Shown one piece after another: positions 24,407-34,461 of a stretch of 62,077 nt of DNA. Positions within the stretch are counted from its first letter, which is position 1; every line of letters starts with the position of its first letter. Made by a program: the position numbers and the translations under genes. The stretch comes from UBA1205 sp045598105 (GTDB taxonomy: Bacteria > Bacteroidota > Bacteroidia > Bacteroidales > WCHB1-69): the NCBI GenBank assembly GCA_045598105.1, contig JAZLLK010000046.1, positions 1 through 62,077 of the forward strand, written 5' to 3'. The notes beneath the pieces were generated by a model that worked only from the letters and a program-made list of their open reading frames with translations, made no database searches and had not been told where the DNA came from.

Positions 24407-26227
24407 TTAATTTTTAATGTTTTGAGCAGCTACCATACGGCTATACATGCCGTTTTGCCGTAAAAGGAAGGCGTGAGTGCCTTCTTCCGCTATTTTCCCG
24501 TTATGGAATACTATAATACGGTCAGCATTTTGTATGGTAGATAGGCGGTGGGCTATTACTATGGCGGTATGTGTTTGTATTATTTTATCCAATGTGGCTT
24601 GAACTATTTGTTCCGATTGGCTGTCTAAGGCGGAGGTGGCTTCGTCAAGCAACATAACAGGCGGGTTGTTGAGTATGGCGCGGGCTATACTTAGTCGTTG
24701 GCGTTGTCCGCCGGACAGGTTCATGCCTCTATCGCCTATGGGGGTATCATAGCCTTGGGACATTTGCATAATAAATTCATGTGCATTGGCCATTTGGGCG
24801 GCATGTATTATATCTTCACGGCTTACATGGCTGTTGCCAAAACTTATATTATTGGCTACCGTGTCATTGAATAGTATTACATCCTGTGATACCAGTCCGA
24901 ACAGGGAGCGTACATCGGATATTACATAGTCGTTAATGGGGTGTCCGTCAATGGTGAGGGTGCCGTAGGTAATATCATATAGCCGCAACAAAAGGTTGAT
25001 AATAGTGGATTTTCCGCTGCCAGACATGCCTACCATCGCTATGGTTTCACCTTTGTGTATGGTCATATTTATATTATGTAGTACTTCCTGACTTTCGTAG
25101 CCGAAGTGTACTTGTGAAAATTCTATTTTGTCGCGAAATTGTTTAATAGGAATAGCCTGAGGCTTTTCTATTATTTTTTCATTGCTGTCCATTACTTCAA
25201 ATATGCGTTTGGCTGATATTATGCCTTTTTGTACATAGCTATAGGCGCGTATGGTACTTTGTATTGGAGGGATAAGGCGGGCAAATACAAGGGCAAACAG
25301 TATGAGTGTTTGGGACGATAGTCCCTTATGGGTAAGAACTAAAGTGCTGCCTATAAATACTACTATGAGCATGGCGGTAATGGTAAGCATTTCCGATAAA
25401 GGTGCCGACAACTCCATGTATCGCAGCATTTTATTGGTAGTAGAGGTAAAGTGTTGGTTAATATTGTTGAATTTATGTAAAAAATAGTTCTCTGCACGAA
25501 AACTTTTGATGATGCGTATACCCGATATGGTTTCTTCGTATGATGATGACAATTTGCTGAGTTCTTCCTGACCTTTTTTTGCTTTTTGGCGTATTTTAAC
25601 GCTTATTTTACCTGCAGCGTAACCTACGGTGGGTATTAATAGCAGAGATATGAGCGACAGCCATGGATTAATTACAAACAGGGTGATTAAAAATACCAAT
25701 ATAACAAATGGCTGTTGTAGCAATATTTCTATAGAGCGACGTACTAATGTGTCTATTTCCTGCATGTCGGCATTCAGGCGGGTTATAATGTCACCTGTGT
25801 GTCGCTTGGCATAGAATGACAGGGGCAATATCATTACTTTTCGGTACATGTCGTTACGCAGGTCTCGCACGGTGTGTGCGTTTATGGGGGTAATAAAATA
25901 CATGTACAGGTAGCGACATACATTAGAGCACAATGATGATACTATAAGCAGTGTTGCCATAAATATTAAGGCCCATTGTATGCCGTATTGTGTGTGTATA
26001 AGGGTGATGTAATAGGAGAGTATATTCAGCAGGGTTTCGGGTGAGGCGTTCCATGCCGGTTGTTCTGTAACGGCATCGGCTATGCCGAATATTACTGATA
26101 CAAACGGCACTATGGCGGCAAGTGTGAATAAAGAAAAAAACGTGTATAAAATATTAAAAAACAACGCTTTTAGTATATTTTTGCTGTAAGGCTTTGCATA
26201 TGTGAATATTCGCTTTATTTCTTTCAT
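24407..26227 (-). CDS. ABC exporter, ATPase-permease fusion (MsbA-like)
   Basis: 606 residues with an N-terminal six-helix membrane domain (about 1-330) and a C-terminal ATPase: Walker A GMSGSGKST, Q-loop LVSQDVILFN, signature LSGGQRQRLSIARA, Walker B VMLLDEATSALD, H-loop AHRLST. This layout fits type IV exporters, such as the MsbA lipid flippase, which work as homodimers. In Bacteroidota such genes commonly export lipid A or peptides. The gene follows the 1058-residue barrel protein by 5 bases and is probably co-transcribed with it. It ends 4 bases from the convergent ATPase gene. Confidence 0.94.
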   Translation of the reverse strand: MKEIKRIFTYAKPYSKNILKALFFNILYTFFSLFTLAAIVPFVSVIFGIADAVTEQPAWNASPETLLNILSYYITLIHTQYGIQWALIFMATLLIVSSLCSNVCRYLYMYFITPINAHTVRDLRNDMYRKVMILPLSFYAKRHTGDIITRLNADMQEIDTLVRRSIEILLQQPFVILVFLITLFVINPWLSLISLLLIPTVGYAAGKISVKIRQKAKKGQEELSKLSSSYEETISGIRIIKSFRAENYFLHKFNNINQHFTSTTNKMLRYMELSAPLSEMLTITAMLIVVFIGSTLVLTHKGLSSQTLILFALVFARLIPPIQSTIRAYSYVQKGIISAKRIFEVMDSNEKIIEKPQAIPIKQFRDKIEFSQVHFGYESQEVLHNINMTIHKGETIAMVGMSGSGKSTIINLLLRLYDITYGTLTIDGHPINDYVISDVRSLFGLVSQDVILFNDTVANNISFGNSHVSREDIIHAAQMANAHEFIMQMSQGYDTPIGDRGMNLSGGQRQRLSIARAILNNPPVMLLDEATSALDSQSEQIVQATLDKIIQTHTAIVIAHRLSTIQNADRIIVFHNGKIAEEGTHAFLLRQNGMYSRMVAAQNIKN

Positions 26228-26232
26228 GTCGC

Positions 26233-29200
26233 TTAAAAATCCAAGTTGAGAGATATATACAATTGCCTGTGGGTGAATTTATTATTTTCAAATCCCCATG
26301 CGTAGTCTACGCGTATAAAGTAACTGAACAGCATAAAGTGCAGGCCGACGCCGGTACCATACACAAAGGGGTTGATTTGGCGATTAACGCTGATATTTAA
26401 ATTGCTACCGGCGGATATGTGGGTTACATAGTTGTCATTCAATTCGCCTTCCCATGCAGTACCTAAGTCGAAGAATCCTACCAATTGCATGCTACGCAAA
26501 AAATTACTCTTGAGCGGACGTTGAACGAATGTTTGTACTATTTGCCAGCGGAGTTCGGTATTGAAAATCATAAAATTGTTACCGTTGCGTATGTTTTGAT
26601 AGAATCCTCTCATATTAGTGGCTATGGTTTGGTATGCGTAGTCGGCCGGATGGTCTACGGGCATATTGTTATTAAATCGGGGAAGTATCCAATTGTCAAC
26701 TCCGCCCAGGTAATATATAAGTTTGCTATTGCCCATTGAGGTGCCGGCGGCCACGCGGTTAGCCCATATAAGGGTGCGGGCCAGTGGTGTATATAGGCGG
26801 GCGTCTAATCCCAGTGAACCCAAATATTTGAATTCCTTAGCGGGGGTGCATGAGCCTTCAGCGAATATTTTTCCTCTAAATCCTTTGAGTATATTGGCGT
26901 CAATATGGCGGGTATAGTCCACTATGTATTCGGCTTTAGCACCGGTCCATATAGCGTGTTGCGGGGCGTGTTGCAGGGAATATTCGTCAATGGATTTCCA
27001 GTCTTTGCGGTCGTACCGCAGTTCCAGTGACAGGCGTAGGCTTTGTACTCTGTCAAAAGGATATTTAATAAGGTAGTGGAATGATACGCTTTGCTGACGC
27101 AGGTAATCGGAGCCGGTATTTACTTTTTGTGACAGGTAGTGGCACACTATTTGGCGGTCAAGCCTGTGTTTAAGGTTTTCATAGCTATATAGTATTTCCA
27201 TATCGCCTATACTGAATGCCGACAGGCGTATGCCGCCTATCATGCGGTAGTCCTCCATTATGTCGGTAATACCCACCATAAACAGTCCGTTTAAGTCATT
27301 GCTCATGGATATGCCGCTGTTATAGTCGGGGGTAACAAACTGCTGATAGAAGGTATTCAAAAAACTGAAATCGGCTTGAGCCACCAGTTTATTAATATGA
27401 TATTGCACATAATAATTTCTGGGAATCAGCTCGCTATGTGTGTCGGTACTGCTGTTTGTGCCCATTGTGCCGGCGGTGCTGTCTCCGGTGAGTGCCCACA
27501 GGTCGGACATTCGCATTTGTCGCAAACGTTTACCTGTATATTCTTCCTGTGCGGGTGTGAGTGAACTGTCGGTTACGGGTGAGGTAAAGTGAGGCTCAGT
27601 CGGTTCAGCTATGGGAGGAATGTGTTCCCATTGCGGGTAGTCGCTTTTGCCTATAATGTAGTGTCCCTGATGCAGTATTTGCTCATACATGGAAGCATTG
27701 TGAATATCGGCCTGTTGGTCGGCTATATAGGTGTAGTATTGTTGTATGGGGTAGGTCTGCATTTGGTCGGCATAGTGTATGCCGGTATCTATGCGGGATA
27801 TCACATGTTCCATTTTACCCAGGTAGCGTCGGCTTCCTTGTCGGCTTTGCCCTATATAGCTTATGTAGTCATCCGATATGCGGGTAGCAGCCATTTCATG
27901 GGTAGAGGGGGTATTATGTATACGGAGTGTGGATTTTTGAGTGGTGTGATACATGTAAAGGTCATAGCGATGTTGCAGGCATGAGTCTATAGTGGAAGCC
28001 GAATCATTTGCGTTATTGGAGGCATATACCAAATGGAAGTTGTCTATAAAGCACGGATCACATTCGTCGCCTGCGGTATGGGTTATTTGCTCCAGGGAGC
28101 GTGAGGAAAGGCTGTATATGTATATATCGGATTGGCCCTTGTTTACGGCAGCCATGGCTATTTGTTTGCCATTGGGTGAATAGCACAAGGCGGTAATTTT
28201 ATTAATGAATATTACCTGGCGGGGGTCAAATTTATGTTTGTCCATTACATAGGATTGCAGGTACACCTTGTCATGCCATTCTTCCGCTATAGTAAGCCAT
28301 AGTCCTGACGGAGCCCATACCATAAGCGGAGTGGAGTAGTCGGGTTGGTCTTCTATGCGATAGTGTTTGCTATATATGCATTTACGCTTGCCGGTAGTCA
28401 TATTCCGCAGCATTATTTTTACTTTGCCTTCGGTATTGGTAATGTAGGCCAATGTATTGCCGTCGGGTGAAAGTTGCGGGTGCAGGTGTTGGGTGAGTTT
28501 ATTCTTTTGCTTCCACAGCGTGGCAGTATAGTTGTCAAAAGGAATGCTGTCAAAATATATTTTGTAATAGTCCTTCCATTCTTCCAGTATTTGTGTGAAT
28601 GGTTTGCCGGTAGCCATAAGGCATGCTCTTTCATAGTTACGGCTTACGGCAGCGTAGTACATAATAGAGGTAATGCCATTATGTCCGTAGGTATCGGCTA
28701 TGTATTTCCACCATGACAGGCCGGCTGTTTTTTGCTGAGCCATGCTCAGCAGGTAGAATTTATTATACAGGCCGCTTTCAAATCCGTCCTTTATTTTCAG
28801 TAGGTTTTCCGTATTGAACTGATGGGAAAAATAGGCGCTGAGGCCGTCGGTGAACCATACGGGAAAATCGGACATATAGCCTGCGGCTATATTGGAAGCG
28901 GCAGAAGTACCTTTAAGGTAGTTTTCTATAATAAGGCGGGCTACGCCGTTACGCAGGTTTTGGTAAAAGCTACCCATGTCACCGGTGAAGTATAAAAATA
29001 TTTTGTTGGCATATATAGAGGAAATACCTCCGGTATTGTAAAATTCATCATCGTCCAGCCCTATGTTCGATTGCATAAAATCACTTTGGCGGGCGTATAT
29101 AATAATTTGCATTTTTTTGCTGACGGATACGCCTATGGATTGTTCCATTTCGGTGAGTATGGCCGGAATACGCTCAGCCGTAAATATAGCCAGCTCTTTA

Positions 29201-29409
29201 CTTTGCGGATAGTAATACACATCGGCAAAATCGGTACGGTAGTAGCTCCATTCCCTGGTAGCATGTTGTATGCGATTTTGCCCAAATGACATATTGGAGC
29301 CGTTTTGGAATTGTGCATGTAGGGGTATACATAGCGTGCATAACACTATTGCCCATGTGTATGGGCAAAAAATGCTGATTGTGTTGCGTTTGCTATGTTG
29401 TAAAGTCAT
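26233..29409 (-). CDS. Large envelope protein: peptidase-MA-like start, TolB-type propeller, C-terminal outer-membrane barrel
   Basis: 1058 residues from ATG 29409 (MTLQHSKRN). The frame is open to 29610, but the -7 element TATCTTTG (minus, 29434-29441) lies within that stretch, which sets the start. The signal peptide ends LHAQ. About residues 30-270 resemble gluzincin (peptidase MA-like) domains, with FPVWFTDGLSAYFSH matching their downstream helix, but no HExxH is visible; the region FYQNLRNGVARLIIENYL lies where it would be, so this part is probably inactive. Repeats such as QLSPDGNTLAYI and ALCYSPNGKQIAMAAV are TolB-type propeller blades. The last about 350 residues form a surface-antigen-like barrel ending LYISLNLDF. 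Substrate unknown. Confidence 0.82.
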   Translation of the reverse strand: MTLQHSKRNTISIFCPYTWAIVLCTLCIPLHAQFQNGSNMSFGQNRIQHATREWSYYRTDFADVYYYPQSKELAIFTAERIPAILTEMEQSIGVSVSKKMQIIIYARQSDFMQSNIGLDDDEFYNTGGISSIYANKIFLYFTGDMGSFYQNLRNGVARLIIENYLKGTSAASNIAAGYMSDFPVWFTDGLSAYFSHQFNTENLLKIKDGFESGLYNKFYLLSMAQQKTAGLSWWKYIADTYGHNGITSIMYYAAVSRNYERACLMATGKPFTQILEEWKDYYKIYFDSIPFDNYTATLWKQKNKLTQHLHPQLSPDGNTLAYITNTEGKVKIMLRNMTTGKRKCIYSKHYRIEDQPDYSTPLMVWAPSGLWLTIAEEWHDKVYLQSYVMDKHKFDPRQVIFINKITALCYSPNGKQIAMAAVNKGQSDIYIYSLSSRSLEQITHTAGDECDPCFIDNFHLVYASNNANDSASTIDSCLQHRYDLYMYHTTQKSTLRIHNTPSTHEMAATRISDDYISYIGQSRQGSRRYLGKMEHVISRIDTGIHYADQMQTYPIQQYYTYIADQQADIHNASMYEQILHQGHYIIGKSDYPQWEHIPPIAEPTEPHFTSPVTDSSLTPAQEEYTGKRLRQMRMSDLWALTGDSTAGTMGTNSSTDTHSELIPRNYYVQYHINKLVAQADFSFLNTFYQQFVTPDYNSGISMSNDLNGLFMVGITDIMEDYRMIGGIRLSAFSIGDMEILYSYENLKHRLDRQIVCHYLSQKVNTGSDYLRQQSVSFHYLIKYPFDRVQSLRLSLELRYDRKDWKSIDEYSLQHAPQHAIWTGAKAEYIVDYTRHIDANILKGFRGKIFAEGSCTPAKEFKYLGSLGLDARLYTPLARTLIWANRVAAGTSMGNSKLIYYLGGVDNWILPRFNNNMPVDHPADYAYQTIATNMRGFYQNIRNGNNFMIFNTELRWQIVQTFVQRPLKSNFLRSMQLVGFFDLGTAWEGELNDNYVTHISAGSNLNISVNRQINPFVYGTGVGLHFMLFSYFIRVDYAWGFENNKFTHRQLYISLNLDF

Positions 29410-29772
29410 TATATTACAGGCAAAATTAATTTGCAAAGATAGCATTTTTTTATATGCCTGTGGCATAAAAAAATATAACAGACCCATATATAATGGGTAA
29501 AGATGGAAAGCAAAGTGTGCGAATGGTATGAAAAATGTTGATTTATAATATAATATAAACTCGGAAGCGGGTGTAAAAAGAATGTATTGACAATCCTGTT
29601 CACAACCCATGTGTACCTGATGCGGATATATGGCCGGTATATTGAGATAAACAGCGGATATACGTGCTATGATATTTTGTTAATAAAAAATTAAAAATTG
29701 GAGAAAAACTTATTGTTTTTTTAGTTGTATTTTGCTAATTTTGCATCATGTTAAATTAAATATGTAAATATT
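29410..29772. promoter_or_regulatory. Intergenic region with divergent promoters
   Basis: The 363-base gap holds TATCTTTG (minus, 29434-29441) for the barrel gene and TAATTTTG (plus, 29736-29743) for the C10 protease gene. A TTG at 29713-29715 is a possible upstream box for the latter. No further gene, repeat or RNA was recognised in the middle part. Confidence 0.55.
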
Positions 29773-31800
29773 ATGAGTGCTAAGTGTAAGTTATTGGTAA
29801 TAATAAGTTTAATTACTTGCTCACAGTTGTATTCTCAAGTGATAACTGAGAGTGAAGCCGGTACTATAGCCCGCAATTTTATGGCAGGCAGGCATAAGGC
29901 CCAGTTACAATGTGTAAAAACAGAGCAGAATAATGGAGTACCCTTATATTATGTGTATAGTGAGTCGCAAGCGTATGTAGTGGTGGCGGCCGATAAAAGG
30001 GTGCCTGCTATATTGGCTTATTCTTATACTTCCAATTATAATGAGGAAGAGTTTGCTCCGGCAGCTAAAATGTGGCTGGATTATTATAGCCGCAGTATAG
30101 CATTGTTGCAGGGTGTGGCCATGCATAAGCGTGTGGCTGCCGATCCTGTAGTGGTAAAAGAGGTGGCTCCGTTGCTTCGCTCTAAATGGGGGCAGGGAAA
30201 GCCATACAACTATTATTGTCCTATAGACGAGCAGGGCACTAATAACCGTTGTGTTACGGGTTGTGTGGCTACGGCGTTGGCTCAGTTGATGTATTATTTC
30301 CGTTTTCCTGATAACGGCGTGGCTGAATATGGCTATACGCAGGAGCCTTATGGAGAAATATTTGCTGATTTTGCCCTTGGACATTATGACTATAGTGCCA
30401 TGTGTGATATGCCTTCCAATATTAATGCGGCAGCCAGTAAACTTATTAAGCACGTAGGTGTAGCCTGTGATTTGGTATATGGCCCCGGAGGTACAGGTAT
30501 GTATAATCATAAGGCCGCTTATGCATTACGTAGGCACTTTAAGTATAGTCCGGATACCAGGTACCTGTATCGTGACAGCACCACTTTGAATTGGGATAGT
30601 ATTATAGCCCTGCATTTGGATAAGGCTATTCCGTTATATTATGCGGGATGGAGTATCCCTAACGTTGATGGTCACGGATTTGTGTGTGACGGTTACCAGC
30701 TCAATAGTGACGGAGATTATTATTTCCACTTTAATTTCGGATGGGACGGGCGTAGTGACGGTTATTTTTACACCGGAGCTTTAAATCCTTCAGGGTATAA
30801 TTTCAATTTGGCTCAGGAAATTATTATTAATGCCTATCCTGATACTACTAAATATGCTTATCCCGTGCAGGAATCGCTCACGGGCTGTGATACCCTTACG
30901 GGTACTGAAGGCTCGGCCTGTTATTATGCCGGCCGCAGTTTGCCGCAGGGGGTGAATTATACCTGGTACATTGCTCCTGCTTCCGATTCCATGTCAGCTA
31001 TAAAATTACAGGTGTATGCACATGTGGCCGCAGGTGACACCCTGTATATTACCCGTGCCGATGCATCGTTAATAGCGGAATATACTGATACGGATGTGGC
31101 ATTGAATGAGTCCTATAAGGCTGAAGAATTAATATTACACATGTGTACTCATAGTAATACCAGCCGTGATATACATATATCATATGAGGCATTAGTGCCG
31201 ACTTATTGTGCTAATATTCAAATACACAACAAGCAGAGCGGTACCATAAATGATGGTAGCGGTGATAAGCATTATGCCAATTATGCCGATTGTCGTCATC
31301 GTATTTCGGTGTCACCTAAAACAGGATTGGTATTTTATTTTCCCACCTTTAAGGTGGCAGAGGGTGATACCTTATATGTGTATAATCTTAAAACCACTCC
31401 TTCGGAATTACTGTTAGCCCTATCAGGTGATTATTCCGGCCGAAGTTTTAATTTGCCGGTGAATGCTGTAATGCTTTCTTTCCAAACCAATGAGACCGTT
31501 ACCGATGAGGGATGGACATTAGAATATTACGGTGATTATGCTGATATACAGGATGCCCAATGGCAAAATGGCGTGCAAATAAAGCCTAATGCCGTGCAAT
31601 ACGGATTTGAGTTGAGCATTAGTGAGGCCTTGTGGCAGCAAATGAATAATCCGCAAGCCGAAATATGTGATGCGAGCGGTAAATGTTTGCAAAAAATAAT
31701 GTTGCACAGCACCATACAAACAATAGATATGAGCGGATATGCCGCCGGCCTGTATTTTGTAAAGGTAGGAGCGGTAACGAAGAAGGTGGTAAAACAATAA
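29773..31800 (+). CDS. C10 family cysteine peptidase (streptopain-like) with probable T9SS sorting domain
   Basis: C10 enzymes are secreted proteases with a prodomain (Spi family) that keeps them inactive. The 675-residue protein has a signal peptide ending LYSQ, then a Spi-like prodomain (SEAGTIARNFMAGRHK, YVYSESQAYVVVAADKRVPAILAYS). The catalytic region has NNRCVTGCVATALAQLMYY with the nucleophile Cys about residue 164, the His in NVDGHGFVCDGYQ about residue 300, and FNFGWDGRSDGYFY. The second half holds beta-sandwich modules. The end, SGKCLQKIMLHSTIQTIDMSGYAAGLYFVKV and a basic tail, looks like a T9SS sorting domain. A likely role is extracellular protein digestion, along with the S46 peptidase. 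Confidence 0.92.
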   Translation: MSAKCKLLVIISLITCSQLYSQVITESEAGTIARNFMAGRHKAQLQCVKTEQNNGVPLYYVYSESQAYVVVAADKRVPAILAYSYTSNYNEEEFAPAAKMWLDYYSRSIALLQGVAMHKRVAADPVVVKEVAPLLRSKWGQGKPYNYYCPIDEQGTNNRCVTGCVATALAQLMYYFRFPDNGVAEYGYTQEPYGEIFADFALGHYDYSAMCDMPSNINAAASKLIKHVGVACDLVYGPGGTGMYNHKAAYALRRHFKYSPDTRYLYRDSTTLNWDSIIALHLDKAIPLYYAGWSIPNVDGHGFVCDGYQLNSDGDYYFHFNFGWDGRSDGYFYTGALNPSGYNFNLAQEIIINAYPDTTKYAYPVQESLTGCDTLTGTEGSACYYAGRSLPQGVNYTWYIAPASDSMSAIKLQVYAHVAAGDTLYITRADASLIAEYTDTDVALNESYKAEELILHMCTHSNTSRDIHISYEALVPTYCANIQIHNKQSGTINDGSGDKHYANYADCRHRISVSPKTGLVFYFPTFKVAEGDTLYVYNLKTTPSELLLALSGDYSGRSFNLPVNAVMLSFQTNETVTDEGWTLEYYGDYADIQDAQWQNGVQIKPNAVQYGFELSISEALWQQMNNPQAEICDASGKCLQKIMLHSTIQTIDMSGYAAGLYFVKVGAVTKKVVKQ

Positions 31801-31825
31801 AGAATAAAATAATTAATACTATAGC

Positions 31826-34069
31826 ATGGGAGAATCACATTTTGTAACAGACCTGGCTTTGATACTGATATCAGCGGGAGTAATGACGCTGATATTCAAA
31901 ATGCTAAAGCAGCCATTGGTGCTGGGATATATAGTTGCCGGCTTTTTGGTGGGGCCGCATTTTGGATTGTTTCCTACAGTAATAGAAATAGACAATGTAA
32001 AAGAATGGTCGGATATAGGAATTATATTTCTGCTTTTCGGCTTAGGATTGGAGTTTAGTTTTAAAAAACTGTTCAAGGTGGGCAGTACCGCTTTTATTAC
32101 GGCCGGTACGGAAATTATTACGGTGGGTTTGCTGGGTGTATTGCTTGGTAATATGCTGGGGTGGTCCATGATAGAAAGTATATTTTTGGGTGGTATGCTG
32201 GCCATGTCATCCACGGTAATTATCATTAAGGCTTTTGACGACTTGGGTGTTAAAAAGCAGAAATTTGCCGATATTACGCTGGTGGTGCTTATATTGCAGG
32301 ATTTGGTAGCCATAGTACTCATGGTATTGCTGTCCACGGCTGCCGTAGGGCAGCAGTTTGCCGGTAAGGAAATGTTGTATAGCATACTTAAGCTATTGTT
32401 CTTCATGGTGCTGTGGTTTCTTATAGGCATATATGTACTACCGTCGTTTTTTCGTCGGTTTAAGCAAATGATGAATGATGAAACCCTGCTCATTATATCA
32501 TTAGGGCTGTGCCTGTGTATGGTGGTATTGGCCGAAACTACGGGTTTTTCCTCTGCCTTAGGGGCATTTGTAATGGGCTCACTATTATCCGAAACCATAG
32601 AATCGGAGCGTATAGAAAAACTGAGTAAAAGTATTAAAGATCTGTTCGGAGCTATATTCTTTGTATCGGTGGGTATGATGGTGAATCCCGCTATACTCAA
32701 GGCCTATTGGCTGCCCATACTTATACTTATATTTGTTACCGTATTCGGTAAAACCATTTGTTCGGCTATAGGTGCACTCATTTCAGGGCAAAATTTAAAA
32801 ACCTCACTACAGGTGGGGTTCAGTTTGGCTCAGGTGGGTGAATTTGCCTTTATTATAGCCACATTGGGTACCTCGCTGAATGTGTTGAGTGATTTTATAT
32901 ATCCGGTAATAGTGGCTGTATCGGTTATTACCACTTTTACCACGCCTTATTGCATACGATATGCCGGACCTATAGCTGATTGGATAGAAAAACGATTGCC
33001 TGCAGGTGTAATAGCCTCGTTAAACCGATATGCTGTCGGTAGCGGTAATATAGCCATGAGTAATGACTGGATTAAGCTTATTAAATCCATGATTATTCGC
33101 CTGTCAATGTATTCGGTGGTAATAGTGGCTATTATTATCAGCTCTTTTACCTGGCTGTATCCTTTTGTGCAATCTATAATGGATAGCCTTATAGCTAATA
33201 TAGTATGTACGGTAGCTACCATATTGGTAATATCTCCGTTTTTACGGGGCATTATGATACAAAAAAAGGACGAGTCGGCGGCTTTTTCGCATTTGTGGAA
33301 AGGTAACCGCTATAATAAGGGTGTGCTGGTAGCCTTATTGTTGCTGCGTATATTTTTGGTAGTGTTCTTTGTTTCACTGGTTATTACCAAGGTGTTTGCC
33401 GCCACTACATGGAATGTACTTATAGCTATATTGGGCATAGTAATATTTGTGCTGTTTTCACGCAATTCTTTCCGTCGATTCTCTAAAATAGAGCGGCAGT
33501 TCTATTATAATTTGAATCACAAGGAAGAAGAACAGCGACGCTCTCATCCCATACGTGCCAGCATAGATTCACAGTTTTCGGGTAAAGATATACATTTGGC
33601 TAAGGTAGTGGTGTCACCCGATTGTGAAATGGTGGGGCTTACGCTGGGGCAGTCACGTTGCTATGAAAAATACGGGGTAAATGTGGTAAAAATAGAGCGG
33701 GGCAGTAAGAATATATATTTGCCTACCGGCAAAGAACCTATATATCCCGGTGATACATTGGTGGTGCTGGGCGGTGATAGTAAAATATCGGCCTTTAATG
33801 CCGCCATGACCGTTGTCAAACAGATAGATACCACCAAAGAAGAACGTAAAGATATGATGCTGGCCTCGTTTGCAATAGCCGAAGACTCGCCGTATAACGG
33901 CAAAAATATAGTGGAATCGGGTATGTGGCAAACAGGTAATTGCATGGTTGTAGGTATAGAACGTAACGGGGTGGAAATATTTAATCCGCCTATTGAAACC
34001 ATATTTGAGGTGAACGACCTGGTGTGGATAGTAGGAGAACGCTCTAATGTAAAACAAATTGTTAATTAA
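31826..34069 (+). CDS. Monovalent cation:proton antiporter (CPA2) with C-terminal TrkA-C domain
   Basis: 747 residues. Residues 1-390 form the Na+/H+ exchanger domain with about 12 membrane segments: GYIVAGFLVGPHFG, IIFLLFGLGLEFSF, AMSSTVIIIKAFDD and ILQDLVAIVLMVLL (the QD motif that is usual in CPA2). Residues about 430-560 hold further helices. The last about 150 contain TrkA-C-like modules (VVSPDCEMVGLTLGQSRCYEKYGV and YPGDTLVVLGGDSKI). There is no TrkA-N (NAD-binding) domain of the KefB/KefC kind. It is the first gene of a likely run antiporter-folB-tpiA-prmA with small gaps. Which cation it carries is not clear. Confidence 0.9.
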   Translation: MGESHFVTDLALILISAGVMTLIFKMLKQPLVLGYIVAGFLVGPHFGLFPTVIEIDNVKEWSDIGIIFLLFGLGLEFSFKKLFKVGSTAFITAGTEIITVGLLGVLLGNMLGWSMIESIFLGGMLAMSSTVIIIKAFDDLGVKKQKFADITLVVLILQDLVAIVLMVLLSTAAVGQQFAGKEMLYSILKLLFFMVLWFLIGIYVLPSFFRRFKQMMNDETLLIISLGLCLCMVVLAETTGFSSALGAFVMGSLLSETIESERIEKLSKSIKDLFGAIFFVSVGMMVNPAILKAYWLPILILIFVTVFGKTICSAIGALISGQNLKTSLQVGFSLAQVGEFAFIIATLGTSLNVLSDFIYPVIVAVSVITTFTTPYCIRYAGPIADWIEKRLPAGVIASLNRYAVGSGNIAMSNDWIKLIKSMIIRLSMYSVVIVAIIISSFTWLYPFVQSIMDSLIANIVCTVATILVISPFLRGIMIQKKDESAAFSHLWKGNRYNKGVLVALLLLRIFLVVFFVSLVITKVFAATTWNVLIAILGIVIFVLFSRNSFRRFSKIERQFYYNLNHKEEEQRRSHPIRASIDSQFSGKDIHLAKVVVSPDCEMVGLTLGQSRCYEKYGVNVVKIERGSKNIYLPTGKEPIYPGDTLVVLGGDSKISAFNAAMTVVKQIDTTKEERKDMMLASFAIAEDSPYNGKNIVESGMWQTGNCMVVGIERNGVEIFNPPIETIFEVNDLVWIVGERSNVKQIVN

Positions 34070-34075
34070 ACTAAT

Positions 34076-34450
34076 ATGGCTCGTATTAACATCAACGGAA
34101 TGAAATTTTATGCCTATCATGGCTGCTTTGAAGAAGAACGGGTGGTGGGTGCCTATTTTGAAGCCTGCTGCAGCTTGCAGGTGAACACTTTAACTGCAGC
34201 TAAAGTTGACGATTTGCATCTTACGGTAAACTATCAGGAGGTATATGCCGTACTACAGCATGAAATGATGCAACCTTCAGCATTGCTGGAAAATGTGGTA
34301 TATAGAATGCTTCATGCCATTATGAAGCGTTTTTATACCATAGAATACGCTGAAATAGAGCTGAAAAAACTGAACCCTCCCTTGGGCGGACCCATACAGA
34401 GCGTATCAGTAAAAATGAATACTGACGAATTGAATATAAGTAGAAAATAA
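34076..34450 (+). CDS. folB: Dihydroneopterin aldolase
   Basis: FolB converts dihydroneopterin to 6-hydroxymethyl-dihydropterin in folate synthesis. The 124-residue protein begins ARININGMKFYAYHGCFEEER, with the conserved YHG and the acidic residue in EEER, and ends with the block IELKKLNPPLGGPIQSVSV, where the catalytic Lys is expected. NYQEVYAVLQ is also typical. It lies 6 bases after the antiporter and 11 bases before tpiA. Confidence 0.93.
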   Translation: MARININGMKFYAYHGCFEEERVVGAYFEACCSLQVNTLTAAKVDDLHLTVNYQEVYAVLQHEMMQPSALLENVVYRMLHAIMKRFYTIEYAEIELKKLNPPLGGPIQSVSVKMNTDELNISRK

Positions 34451-34461
34451 ATAATATAAAT

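Noticed and set aside
29410..29610. Upstream extension of the 1058-residue barrel protein gene
   Set aside because: It runs through the minus-strand promoter element at 29434-29441 and precedes a proper signal peptide.
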